A DNA stretch of 64,000 nucleotides from Candidatus Thorarchaeota archaeon. Lineage in GTDB: Archaea; Asgardarchaeota; Thorarchaeia; Thorarchaeales; Thorarchaeaceae. This document shows positions 44,878 to 54,413 of the stretch, piece by piece. Position 1 is the stretch's first letter. Every line of letters starts with the position of its first letter. The notes beneath the pieces were generated by a model. The model saw only the letters and a list, made by a program, of their open reading frames with translations. It was not told where the DNA came from and searched no databases. Position numbers and translations under genes: made by a program. The stretch covers positions 1-64,000 of the forward strand of contig JAEORN010000003.1 in the NCBI GenBank assembly GCA_016840825.1, written 5' to 3'.

Positions 44878-46865
44878 CTTTCTGATTTCTTAGCTTTCCG
44901 CGTCCTACTCTTTGGTTTCTTCTCACTGGTTTCTATTTCAGTGGGAGTTTCAACCTTCTCAGGTTTTACTGGAGTAGCTGGTTCAGTACCCTTTAGCAGG
45001 TCTAATTCATTTGTTAGAAGTGCAATCTCATCTTTCAGTTTATGTGATTTTGCGGCCTCTAATGCTTGAGCAATAGCTGCAATCAGCTGATTTGTTTCAC
45101 GCTCAACATCAGTCTTGTTTTCAGTTTTCGAAATGGTTTCTTTGCGTTTACTCAACACACTGAGTAATCCCTTGATTGCCGCAATAGTCTCATCCTTTGA
45201 TAGAGAAACATCCTGACGTTCACTACTAGACACGCTTAGTATCTTCTCGATCTGCTCCTTTAGGTTTGTGAACTCAGATAGGGAGGTTTCAAGAATTTCA
45301 ATGACCTCATCATCTTCAGCATTTTCTATACTCTTTTCTAGTTTCGAAATTGCCTCAGCAAGGAACTCATTACGTTCCTCCAGAGAGGATCGCTTGCGTT
45401 CTATCCATCGCCATTCACTTCGAATATTCTGAGTAAGTGTGAGAGCTCCTGTGATCTTCTCCTGATATAGTTCGAATTTCTGCTTGGCTTCTTTCAATTC
45501 AACCTCAAGATTATCTGTGGCGTGAGTGAGTTGATAGCTAAGGATATGTCCAGCTTGCGCTTCTGAAAGGACTCTACTTTCTTTAATGGCTCGGGATCCT
45601 GAATTCCAGAGCTTCTCGAGTTCTGCTTCATCTTTGCTAGAATGTCCATCTCGATCGAACTCATCAGATATGATCATAATCTCTTTTGTAAGGTCTTGAA
45701 TCTCAGAGATCTTTGCCCTGAGAAGCGAATGTCCAAGTCTTTCATTCAAATCATTGGTCAAAGTCTCTCGTTCTTTTGGAACTTCCATTAAAGCATGAAT
45801 ATTGTCAATCAAAAGCTGGAGCGCCTGTTCGTAGTCAGCGACAGCATCATGAAATTCCCCTTCCTTTATCCTTTCATCTCCCCTCCGCTGGAGATCTAAA
45901 ACATTCTCGAGAACATCATAGGGAGATGTCCTAAGTATGCCAGGGCCATAAAGCAAACCATCTTCAGCTGAGAGGTCCAAAGGTTGTTGACCAAGGGAGA
46001 GAGATACTGCAAGAATCTTATTCGGGATTGCAAGGAAGACAAATTGTTTATCTGCCCGTACATGCAGAATCCTGGATCCATCAATACTAATGGAACCCAC
46101 AACAACACCCTTGCGAAGATCCCAGATTGATACCTTTGAGGAATTTGACGACACGACAAGATAGAAGTTGTTAGCCCACATAGAACCCATCGCATTGTTA
46201 TCAATAGGTGGAAGAGTTTTGATATGAGACCACTCGACCCGATCCCAGAGTTTGACATCTGCTGTTGTTACAGCAGTGATGATGAGATTGGCATTTCCTA
46301 CAATTTTAGCTCCTTTGTCTTTCTTATCCAGTCTTTTGAGCTCGGTTGGTGCACCCTCATTTTCCAACTTCCAGATGACTGGTTCATCTTTTCCTGTTCC
46401 TGTACATATTATCTCACCGTCGCCCCAGAGATTTGCGATATCAGCCTTGAATAGCTGCCAACTCGAAGTATCATGAGATTCTTTCTTTATTGAAACTAAC
46501 CGACCTTCTTTTGCACCGACGTAAAGCGAGTCCCCCCGGAGAGTAGATGTAACAGCTGAGTAGCTTAGTTCGAACCATCCAATCATTCCCCAAGAGTTCT
46601 TATTCCAAACGTAAACCCGCTTCTCACAAGTAGCATAGACTTGATTCTCATCGACATGAACAGCAAGAGGAGGAGAACTAGTTTCACCTAGCTCAGCAAC
46701 GAGTTGCCAGTTCTCTCTGGACCACACCCTTACCGTTAGATCAGTACACGCGGCATATACATACTTGTCATCAACATTCAGATAGACTGCGTCGCCCTCT
46801 AGTTGAGCTTCAACATTGTGTTGGAGACGCGGTGAGGCCGCGCTACCTCCCGCAGATTTAGCCAT
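44874..46865 (-). CDS. WD40-like propeller fused to a long coiled coil
   Basis: This protein of about 663 residues starts at ATG 46865 (MAKSAGGSAASP). Residues about 15-290 form a seven-bladed WD40-like propeller (YVYAACTDLTVRVWSRENWQLVAEL, VYATCEKRVYVWNKNSW, KVSIWDLRKGVVVGSISID). Residues about 325-365 look like a TPR/MIT-like helical hairpin (RGDERIKEGEFHDAVADYEQAL). Residues about 375-620 are coiled coil, and the tail is Lys/Pro-rich (KKPKSRTRKAKK). There is no signal peptide. A propeller plus MIT-like hairpin plus coiled coil is a scaffold design seen in eukaryotic trafficking and cytoskeleton proteins; here that is only an analogy. It is divergent from the helical/tubulin-like gene run, sharing a 216-base control region. 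Confidence 0.7.
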   Translation of the reverse strand: MAKSAGGSAASPRLQHNVEAQLEGDAVYLNVDDKYVYAACTDLTVRVWSRENWQLVAELGETSSPPLAVHVDENQVYATCEKRVYVWNKNSWGMIGWFELSYSAVTSTLRGDSLYVGAKEGRLVSIKKESHDTSSWQLFKADIANLWGDGEIICTGTGKDEPVIWKLENEGAPTELKRLDKKDKGAKIVGNANLIITAVTTADVKLWDRVEWSHIKTLPPIDNNAMGSMWANNFYLVVSSNSSKVSIWDLRKGVVVGSISIDGSRILHVRADKQFVFLAIPNKILAVSLSLGQQPLDLSAEDGLLYGPGILRTSPYDVLENVLDLQRRGDERIKEGEFHDAVADYEQALQLLIDNIHALMEVPKERETLTNDLNERLGHSLLRAKISEIQDLTKEIMIISDEFDRDGHSSKDEAELEKLWNSGSRAIKESRVLSEAQAGHILSYQLTHATDNLEVELKEAKQKFELYQEKITGALTLTQNIRSEWRWIERKRSSLEERNEFLAEAISKLEKSIENAEDDEVIEILETSLSEFTNLKEQIEKILSVSSSERQDVSLSKDETIAAIKGLLSVLSKRKETISKTENKTDVERETNQLIAAIAQALEAAKSHKLKDEIALLTNELDLLKGTEPATPVKPEKVETPTEIETSEKKPKSRTRKAKKSES

Positions 46866-47081
46866 GATATTCAGTCCTACAAGCAAATTCAACGCTATTA
46901 AGTGAGTTTTGTTTCACAAATGATTGTTTTAAGGCTTTATTCAACCGTGCAAACAGCGAATTTTCGATGAGAACGAGCCAAAAAAGGCAATATAGACGTA
47001 TGATAAAGAAATAAAGGAATAAACACAGAACACACTTAAGACATACACATTCTCATGTATCGCCATACTGGAGGTTTTTCA

Positions 47082-49769
47082 TTGGACACTAAAAAGTGGA
47101 GACGAGAACTTGATAGAGTCTCGGAATTGAAAGGAATGCTGGTTTCATTGAATCCCAGCCTAGAAGAACAGACAAGTCATCAGATTCGTCAACTATACGA
47201 TGTCTTTGCAGATCTAACTAAGACAGAGAATGAACTAGGTACAGCAGGATTCATGGCTAAAAGAAAGTTTCAGACTCAGCGCGACAAGATTGACAATGAC
47301 CTTGAAGACCTATTCATGAGAATTGTTCGAGAGTTCGCAGAACTATTTCGAAGAGAGCATAGGGATATCATGGGATTAATGCCCCAGCTCCAGGAAATGA
47401 AACCAGCTGAAGCGAAGGTAATTGCAGGTATCAACCTTCCATCTGTTGGTGCAGGAGACATGGCCGACTTCGAACGACTCTTTGAATTTGGAGATAGCTT
47501 TTCGAAGAAATGCATTGCGCTCAAGAATGATATGTCCAGAGAAGTAAAAGACCTCCTTGATGAAAACAATAGAACAGTAGAAACCTTTGAACGGCATATC
47601 ACAATAGACAGAGGCGAAGTGGCTACCACAGTATCGAATGAGGATGTAATCGGCCTCTCAGTCACGGATCTAATCACAATGAATGACAGGCTCAAAGCTG
47701 AGAAAGTCTATCTTGATGGCCGAAGAGGCGAAGTTGGCAGAATGCTGGGTGTATCCCTCATCGGTGATATCGAATCACTGCAAGCATGGGTCGAAACCTC
47801 TACTAGATTGGGTTTGGAATTACCAATGGATTTCTCCCAAAAACTCAGGATTCTTGCAAGAGAAGCATCCGGTGCGGATAATCTCACGACTCTGATAAGC
47901 CTCGAGAGTCAGATGCATGCCTCAAGACTTCAGGTCGCGAATTTATTGAAAGACCGTATCATCAATATGAAACACGAGGTCACAACAAAATTCGTTGAAG
48001 CGGGTATTCCGACAACCTCTGACATAATCCCTCAAGCACCATCAATGGTCGTTGAGAATCAGGAAGTTCCAAGTCTGTTATCATCATACCAGAAGATGGT
48101 TGAGTGGGAAGGTCAAGTGAAGATATCACTGAAGGATAAGATAGAGGAATTGCTTGACGACGTCGAAAAGGCTACTGACGCACCTAAGGATACTGGAATT
48201 AGTGATGTCGCTGCTACTAAGCAATTTGTATCTGAGTCAAATAAGATTCTGAAGAAAGGCGAACTTGATGAGATGATTGATATCTATCAAAAGGCTTCAA
48301 ACATGTCCGATGAACACAAGAAATATGTCAAAGATGCCATCAAGTCATATCTGACTCGTTTCAATGAACTCGCTACATCTGCAGATCGTGTTCTTGATTA
48401 TGCTCAGCTAAGTAAGAAAGCACCAAAAATAGAGGAATTAGAGGGAGGAATAGTCTTCCATCTTCAGTCACTTGAGAATCTACGAACTGCTGTTGAGAGT
48501 GGTGTCGCAACATTCAGAGATGCTTGTCAACAAGAGATAGAAGCGATAATACAGGATTTGCAAACCATCAAGCCAGCTTATGCCGAGATCTTTATGCCAA
48601 TCATAACCGAATTAGATGAAGGTGAAGTCAGGATAAGAGGACTCGATGAATTTGGCGAGATCCGTTCAGAGATGCGTACCATCAAGGAAACGATCCTGGC
48701 AAAAGCTAAGGAGTCATTGGAGAACCTCAGGTATAGATTGGGTGTCAAGATTCGGTTAGCTGCAGCTAAATTAATGGGCGCAGGAGTAGAGATTCCAAAG
48801 GAGGTCCAGGATGCTATTGCTGAATTAAATAGCATAGGAGTCGCTGCAGATACAGTATTCAGCTTGCCACAGCAAGCCAGGAAAATGATCGAGCTATACG
48901 AGAGGAAGATCACTGGCAACGTGCTTACGTCATTGAAAGAGGAGGCTACTACTCTTCAAGATTCATTTAGCAAAGCTGCATCGATTGGCGTACCACTAGA
49001 TGAGGAACTAGCTATTCTCATGAATATCATTGATAGCCCTCCAACAGAGTTGGAAGATGCTGCTGATGCATTTGATAGATTAGCAGGTTTGACTACATCT
49101 AAGGACATTCAAAAGAGAGTACGTGAACGCGGCAATGATGCATATCGTCAAATCAATGGTGCGATCTCCATATTTGAGGAGCAAGGAATGCCTGATTTCG
49201 TGAAGAGACTGAAGGCATTGCTTAACCAAGTTCCTCAAAAGATGGAAGCGGAGTCCAAGTTCATTACTGAACCATTGGAGGTCTGCCTGACACTCGCAAA
49301 TGTTCAGGAAGAGATGCTTGGAGTAATGAAAAGTATCGCAAGCAAGGACAAAGAGGCGCATGATAAAGAGATTCGAGAGAGAAGCAATTACTACTCAACT
49401 ATCGAACGCGTCTATGAGAAGCACCCCAAAGATTTCAGCAAGCTAATCTACCCACTTGATACTATGCATACGTTAGAGAAGGACCTTGAACAGGCAGAGC
49501 AACTCGATAAGGCACTAGAGTATTTCAATGAACTGAAATCACTCAGGACAGAATGGATTGATAAAGCTGAGAAAATGGATGACTGGCACAAATCCATGAA
49601 GATGTTCATGACAGGATTTAGTCCAACAGCCAGTATTGATGAGCGTGAGAAATTCCTAGATGATGCTATTAGGAAGATAAGAGAAACCTATAGTAGAGAG
49701 GACATAAGCTCTTATTTGGCATGGGCTGTTAGAGAGATAGCTCAATCTATGACTAGTAAACGAAAATAA
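47082..49769 (+). CDS. Large all-helical, spectrin-like protein encoded upstream of the tubulin-like GTPase
   Basis: TTG 47082 is preferred because GGAGGT lies six bases upstream; an ATG at 47055 would add nine residues that include that site. The protein has about 895 residues and is almost wholly alpha-helical with few Pro or Gly, rich in Glu, Lys and Leu. Heptad-like stretches alternate with short breaks such as AGIPTTSDIIPQAPSM, GAGVEIPKEVQDAI and ASIGVPLDEELAIL, suggesting tandem helical bundles of 80-120 residues. There is no membrane helix or signal peptide. I do not recognise a family. The gene is 18 bases ahead of the FtsZ/tubulin-superfamily gene and is likely cotranscribed, so it may be a filament partner, crosslinker or membrane adaptor. 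Confidence 0.75.
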   Translation: MDTKKWRRELDRVSELKGMLVSLNPSLEEQTSHQIRQLYDVFADLTKTENELGTAGFMAKRKFQTQRDKIDNDLEDLFMRIVREFAELFRREHRDIMGLMPQLQEMKPAEAKVIAGINLPSVGAGDMADFERLFEFGDSFSKKCIALKNDMSREVKDLLDENNRTVETFERHITIDRGEVATTVSNEDVIGLSVTDLITMNDRLKAEKVYLDGRRGEVGRMLGVSLIGDIESLQAWVETSTRLGLELPMDFSQKLRILAREASGADNLTTLISLESQMHASRLQVANLLKDRIINMKHEVTTKFVEAGIPTTSDIIPQAPSMVVENQEVPSLLSSYQKMVEWEGQVKISLKDKIEELLDDVEKATDAPKDTGISDVAATKQFVSESNKILKKGELDEMIDIYQKASNMSDEHKKYVKDAIKSYLTRFNELATSADRVLDYAQLSKKAPKIEELEGGIVFHLQSLENLRTAVESGVATFRDACQQEIEAIIQDLQTIKPAYAEIFMPIITELDEGEVRIRGLDEFGEIRSEMRTIKETILAKAKESLENLRYRLGVKIRLAAAKLMGAGVEIPKEVQDAIAELNSIGVAADTVFSLPQQARKMIELYERKITGNVLTSLKEEATTLQDSFSKAASIGVPLDEELAILMNIIDSPPTELEDAADAFDRLAGLTTSKDIQKRVRERGNDAYRQINGAISIFEEQGMPDFVKRLKALLNQVPQKMEAESKFITEPLEVCLTLANVQEEMLGVMKSIASKDKEAHDKEIRERSNYYSTIERVYEKHPKDFSKLIYPLDTMHTLEKDLEQAEQLDKALEYFNELKSLRTEWIDKAEKMDDWHKSMKMFMTGFSPTASIDEREKFLDDAIRKIRETYSREDISSYLAWAVREIAQSMTSKRK

Positions 49770-49787
49770 TGTGAGGAGATTAAGACA

Positions 49788-51182
49788 ATGGTAAATGGTC
49801 CACCAAGAATTGGAGAAGATGAAACAAAAGCAGCAGAGGTTTTTGCAATAGGAGTTGGAGAATGTGGATCCAACATTGTAGGTTCGTATCTAAAAGCCAG
49901 CAAGGATAGAAGGCTTCCCTCAAGAGTTAGAGGATATCTCCTCATGAATACTGATAGAGCAGACCTTACAAAAGTACGGTCGAAGTATGAGATTCCAAAA
50001 GAACACACCATGCTGTATGGAGCAAGTGAGATTGGTGTGGGTGGTAGGTTCATGGATGGCTATAATGCGATTCTTGAGTCAAAGGATATCATCTTTGACC
50101 AGTTGGGTGACCTCGGATTTGAGGGGGTTTCAGGTTTCTGTATCTTCACAAGCCTTGGTGGTGGTACTGGATGTGGAGGAACTCCCGCAATTATCGAGTT
50201 GTTGAAGCAGCGATTTCAAGAAGAGGAAGGACGAAGGATATTCGTATATGTCATTGGTATCCTCCCCTTCGAAGGACAATCTAGTGAAGCACTCAATAGC
50301 ATCTGGGCTGTATCCAGATTACTTCGAGCTCAGCTTCAAGAGAGAGGTGCGGATCTCACAATCCTCCTTAGTAACAGGACTATGCTGAAACGCATCCTAC
50401 AATCAAGAAGAGCTGATAGCGTGGACTATCTCCAGAGAGAGCTAGAGGTTGATATCGCAGATATTGATTCTATTGAAACGATGGTTCCTTCTACACTTGA
50501 TGAAGGAGGAGAATTGGAGGCAAGAACCGAGCAAGCGTTCGTCGAACTTGTGAATCCACTTGCTCTTGATGTTGTGGAAGCAATGCTTTCACCAGGTGTT
50601 TATGAACCCAACAAAGATGTCTTTCCAACAACAGATCTTGCAGATTATGCTCGAAAACTCGATCCAGTAGTTGTGCCAGCACTCTATCAAGATATTGGAC
50701 TTATTCCAGATGCTGGTAGTATGCCAAAGCAGCTTAGGACCATGATTGACTATGCTGTCCAAGAATGCAGCTATGCTGATGTTGGCGACGAGCCAAATGC
50801 AGAATCGGTATACTATGTCTTCTCAGGTCCAAGACACATAAGTAAAGCTGAGTATGGAATGCACCTTAAGGAAGCACTTGACAAGTTCATTGCGCCAGGT
50901 GCAGCTATTACACCTTGCTATGTGCAACGACACACTAAGGATCCCAAGACTGATTTATTGTTACTCTTAGGTCTACCCAAGATACCTGAGCTAGTTCAGA
51001 TTATCAATGAAGCAACACAACTCGTGAACCTTCACAGTGGCGCTTCACCACTAAAACAGAGTTGGTTCATGCGATCAAAGGGTGTTCAACGGAAAGAGCT
51101 CGTTGATGCTATAGCAGATTTCCGTGAGCTTTTTAGCTACTATATGACACCTGGATCTGGAGATATGCAACAGGGCGTGTGA
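49788..51182 (+). CDS. Divergent FtsZ/tubulin-superfamily GTPase
   Basis: This 464-residue protein starts at ATG 49788 behind GAGGAG. GTP-site loops are clear: FAIGVGECGSNIVGSYL (T1, residues 19-35), LLMNTDRADL (T3 region, 51-60), and FTSLGGGTGCGGTPAIIELL (T4 signature, 120-139). VIGILPFEGQSSEALNSIWA and ILLSNRTML (N196) fit the following elements. The T7 catalytic loop, usually NxDFAD in FtsZ, reads VNPLALDV: N256 is kept, the first Asp is Leu258, and D261 matches the second Asp. A second domain (about 280-420) fits the tubulin/FtsZ C-terminal domain (AITPCYVQRHTKDPKTDLLLLLG). No FtsZ-type C-terminal peptide is seen. It probably polymerises with GTP but may hydrolyse slowly. It is not a canonical FtsZ or CetZ. 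Confidence 0.85.
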   Translation: MVNGPPRIGEDETKAAEVFAIGVGECGSNIVGSYLKASKDRRLPSRVRGYLLMNTDRADLTKVRSKYEIPKEHTMLYGASEIGVGGRFMDGYNAILESKDIIFDQLGDLGFEGVSGFCIFTSLGGGTGCGGTPAIIELLKQRFQEEEGRRIFVYVIGILPFEGQSSEALNSIWAVSRLLRAQLQERGADLTILLSNRTMLKRILQSRRADSVDYLQRELEVDIADIDSIETMVPSTLDEGGELEARTEQAFVELVNPLALDVVEAMLSPGVYEPNKDVFPTTDLADYARKLDPVVVPALYQDIGLIPDAGSMPKQLRTMIDYAVQECSYADVGDEPNAESVYYVFSGPRHISKAEYGMHLKEALDKFIAPGAAITPCYVQRHTKDPKTDLLLLLGLPKIPELVQIINEATQLVNLHSGASPLKQSWFMRSKGVQRKELVDAIADFRELFSYYMTPGSGDMQQGV

Positions 51183-51186
51183 AATC

Positions 51187-52260
51187 GTGTCAGACTCATT
51201 CAAGACTGAAGACCTTGTGGATAGGCTTCTACTAGTAGTTACCCTCAACTCTACGCTGGTTCATTTCCTAATCAGCTCACAAGTTGAGGGATATGTGGAC
51301 CCTGATAGGGTAGACTCCTTAACACAAGGGCTAATCAAGACTAGGTCTTGGATAGAAGAAGCCACAACATCAGAAGGCATTCCTGCTTCTACATCAAACA
51401 TCCTTAGTCTTATCGTCAAGAGACTCACTCAAATTGAGAGTATCTTGCCAAAGCTCTCAGAGAAAGCAAAGAAAGCAGAACAGAGCAAAACTCCTGCTGC
51501 TGAGATCCTCTCACTTCTTGAAGGTAGCGGGCCTCAGAGAGAAATGCAAGCTTCTGCGGACCAAGGCATTGTACCTGTCGTAGGAGATGATGGCGCTATT
51601 GTATCGCTTGTATCAGAAGCACCTGAAGTACCTCGTGAACCTTACAAACGAGTTGAGATGGAGAATGACGAATGGGGGATTATCGGACAAACACAGAATC
51701 TCATTCAGCAATACAGTAAACGTTGCCACGTCTTACTCCCAACATTTTGGATGGAAGCTCTAAGAGAGATCCACAAGTATCAATCGCAGTCACAATATCT
51801 TGGAGATGTAATCGAGATTCCAGCTCGTATTCTTCAAAAGGTCATCAAAGGACTCCTGACCGAAGCACCTGGAGCAAGGTTGCTTCAGGATCTCTCAAAG
51901 AAGAGACCTCAAGAGAGCTATCTCGATCCATCAGAACACGAACGAATCAACCGTGCTGTTAGTAAGTATTTCCAGGGACTTGAAGATGTCCTCATGGACA
52001 AGCTACCCGATCCGAAGGAGAAAATCATGGAAGCGCAGAATGCCTTCGATGGATTTGGATGGGGAGGACCTGAGCTCGAGAAGCGCCTTATTAAAAGAAT
52101 CAATCAACAATGTGAGGAAGCAATGCAAAGTGCTGAAGCATCAACTGATGCAGCAAGATCAGCTGTATATTCAGAAACAACAAAACTCCTTTGCAAGTTG
52201 CAGCATGCAATCCTAGCTGAGCCACGACTACGAGAGCTACTCGCCGAGATGAAACCATAA
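51187..52260 (+). CDS. Helical protein encoded with the tubulin-like GTPase
   Basis: This 357-residue protein starts at GTG 51187, four bases after the GTPase stop, so translation is probably coupled. Residues about 1-100 are helical. Residues 100-160 are a low-order Glu/Pro/Ala linker, and 160-357 are helical again, with segments such as RILQKVIKGLLTEAPGARLL and DGFGWGGPELEKRLIKRI. No membrane helix, signal peptide or enzyme motif is visible and no family is recognised. The close coupling suggests a partner or regulator of the GTPase. Confidence 0.7.
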   Translation: MSDSFKTEDLVDRLLLVVTLNSTLVHFLISSQVEGYVDPDRVDSLTQGLIKTRSWIEEATTSEGIPASTSNILSLIVKRLTQIESILPKLSEKAKKAEQSKTPAAEILSLLEGSGPQREMQASADQGIVPVVGDDGAIVSLVSEAPEVPREPYKRVEMENDEWGIIGQTQNLIQQYSKRCHVLLPTFWMEALREIHKYQSQSQYLGDVIEIPARILQKVIKGLLTEAPGARLLQDLSKKRPQESYLDPSEHERINRAVSKYFQGLEDVLMDKLPDPKEKIMEAQNAFDGFGWGGPELEKRLIKRINQQCEEAMQSAEASTDAARSAVYSETTKLLCKLQHAILAEPRLRELLAEMKP

Positions 52261-52336
52261 ATCGTCCACCTCAACCAATCCTTGGTCATATGGTTCCGAG
52301 AACTCATCCTGTATGCCTATGCATAGTCTACAGTGT

Positions 52337-52348
52337 GATATATTATAA
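52337..52348 (+). promoter_or_regulatory. TATA-like box of the zinc-ribbon SBBP gene
   Basis: GATATATTATAA lies 43 bases upstream of the ATG at 52391. A start site about 25 bases downstream would leave a leader of around 20 bases that still contains the GGAGG ribosome binding site. Confidence 0.5.
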
Positions 52349-52390
52349 GCACTCCTTTACCTATTGATACTGAGATGGAGGGCGGATAAA

Positions 52391-54334
52391 ATGACTAAGA
52401 CCACCAAGCTTACGTTACTGCTTACTACTATCTTGGTTCTAGGCATCTTGTCAATTCCCATTGCACCAAAAATAGTGGAGCATCGGATTTCGGAGTCTTC
52501 AATTCATGGAATGAGTGTCAACAACTCTAGGTTCTTGCAGCCACACCTCCTATCAACAGTAGTTTCCTCTGCATCTTTCGGGGGCGACTCTATTGATTAC
52601 TGCACTGACATGACCATTGATGATTTCGGAAACGTATACCTGACAGGTTATACGAATTCTCAAAATTTCCCCCAACAAGGGTATGGTGATACTGCTGTTA
52701 TAGCTGGATACGATTGCTTTGTCATGAAATTCAATCCTACTTGTGATGTTCTCATATATTCTGCAATCATTCGAGGCAGCGGAAGTGATGAACCATCTGC
52801 TATAGATGTTGACAGTCAAGGAAATGCATATGTTGTTGGTGAAACCACCTCGACCGATTTCCCAACTACCAACGCTTTCGATGATTCATTTAATGGAGGT
52901 AGCGATGGTTTCCTATTCAAGCTGAATCCAGAAGGTGATACCCTCCTCTATTCAACCTATATTGGAGGTTCGAACTATGATTCAGCAGAAGCTCTCCTTG
53001 TCGAATCATCAGATACAGTCCTTATCTCTGGCTACACAAATTCATACGAATTTCCTGTAACTGAAGGAGCCTTTGATGAAACATATAACGCAGTAGGGGA
53101 CGGATTCATTCTAAAGATAGACATCAACTCAAATGTACTGATCTTCTCCAGTTTCTTTGGAGGTTTTGGTTGGGATAGCCTGTACTGCATAGCACAGGAT
53201 TCTGTAGGAGATATCTATGTGGCAGGGAGGACAACATCAAGAGACCTTCCTACAACAGCAGGGGCCTACGATAGAACGTATAATGGAGGCTCTTATGACT
53301 GTATAGCGTTCAAGATGAACGGTAACGGAAGTTCATTAATTTACTCTACTTATTATGGTGGCTCAAGTTGGGATTACATCACCTCAATTCAAGTTGACTC
53401 CTCTGGAAATGCATATCTATTCGGAGCTACATATTCGTCAGACTTTCCTACTAAGAATGGATATGATGACAGCTTAGGTGGAAACTGTGATGCGTATGTC
53501 TTAAAACTAAATAGATATGGAAATTCGATTGAATTCTCAACATTTGTTGGGGGTTCATCATATGATTTTGGATGTGGCTTCTCACTCGGCTCAAGCGGTA
53601 GTATTGTGATTACGGGAGAGACCAAGTCCGATGATTTTCCAATCACAACAGGGGCTATCTCAAAATCGATGAATGGTCCATCGGATATCTATGTCTTGAT
53701 GCTCAACTCCAGTGGAAGAGAAATTCTTTACTCTACATATTTCGGTGGATCGTATTATGAGGATCCATATGCAGTTGTGCTTGATTCTGATGGCAATGCC
53801 ATAGTGACTGGTGAAACGGAATCCTCAGATTTTCCTCTCGAAGAGGGATATTCTGATCTTTCTAAAGGAGGTCGAGATTGTTTCCTTATTAGAATCCCAG
53901 ACCTAACTGATAGTGATGGCGATATGCTTACAGATGAAGAAGAAGTTACTCTTGGAACTAACATTAACAATATCGATACAGACGCTGATACGTACTCTGA
54001 TTACTGGGAATATCAAAATGGGTTTGATCCTACTGATCCGATTGTCCCATTATCTGAGCCCATTCTATACTATATGCCATTAGCGGCACCAGTTTCATTG
54101 ATTCTGATTATCTCTATGCTGATCTTGTTCCGAAAACAAATCATTATGAGTTATCGTCTTATATGGCCACAAAACCGACGAGTTCTATTGTATGAATGCC
54201 CCTCCTGCCATATGAAATTCGAAGCTCCTGTTTCAGGTGTTGGGAGTAGGAAGAGAAAATGCCCAGAGTGTGGAACGTTAGCCAAGAAAGAGAATCAGAT
54301 TCAGTATATTGATGAGAATTCTCACGATTCTTAA
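52391..54334 (+). CDS. SBBP beta-propeller surface protein with cytoplasmic zinc ribbon
   Basis: This 647-residue protein starts at ATG 52391 with GGAGG upstream (the frame is open to 52364). A signal peptide covers about residues 1-27. Residues about 45-490 are SBBP propeller blades (TLLYSTYIGGSNYDSAEALL, VLISGYTNSYEFPVTEGAF). Two calcium-type motifs follow (DSDGDMLTDEEEVTLGTN, DTDADTYSDYWEYQNGFD), then a membrane helix (PLAAPVSLILIISMLILF) near 565-582. The cytoplasmic tail has a zinc ribbon, YECPSCHMKFEAP ... RKCPECGTLAKK, with four Cys in two CxxC pairs. It lacks the N-terminal domain and the glycosylated stalk of the two SBBP proteins at 17.8-24 kb. An external sensor joined to an internal zinc ribbon suggests signalling or complex assembly. 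Confidence 0.85.
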   Translation: MTKTTKLTLLLTTILVLGILSIPIAPKIVEHRISESSIHGMSVNNSRFLQPHLLSTVVSSASFGGDSIDYCTDMTIDDFGNVYLTGYTNSQNFPQQGYGDTAVIAGYDCFVMKFNPTCDVLIYSAIIRGSGSDEPSAIDVDSQGNAYVVGETTSTDFPTTNAFDDSFNGGSDGFLFKLNPEGDTLLYSTYIGGSNYDSAEALLVESSDTVLISGYTNSYEFPVTEGAFDETYNAVGDGFILKIDINSNVLIFSSFFGGFGWDSLYCIAQDSVGDIYVAGRTTSRDLPTTAGAYDRTYNGGSYDCIAFKMNGNGSSLIYSTYYGGSSWDYITSIQVDSSGNAYLFGATYSSDFPTKNGYDDSLGGNCDAYVLKLNRYGNSIEFSTFVGGSSYDFGCGFSLGSSGSIVITGETKSDDFPITTGAISKSMNGPSDIYVLMLNSSGREILYSTYFGGSYYEDPYAVVLDSDGNAIVTGETESSDFPLEEGYSDLSKGGRDCFLIRIPDLTDSDGDMLTDEEEVTLGTNINNIDTDADTYSDYWEYQNGFDPTDPIVPLSEPILYYMPLAAPVSLILIISMLILFRKQIIMSYRLIWPQNRRVLLYECPSCHMKFEAPVSGVGSRKRKCPECGTLAKKENQIQYIDENSHDS

Positions 54335-54413
54335 TTAGTTCAATCCCTGCCGTATCTCATATAAGGGATGATTATCTTCACACGGTAAAGAATCTGATAG
54401 TCGAGGGTACCAT

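Noticed and set aside
49788..51182. Calling the GTPase ftsZ
   Set aside because: The T7 loop and C-terminus differ too much; the gene symbol would imply a division role not supported here.
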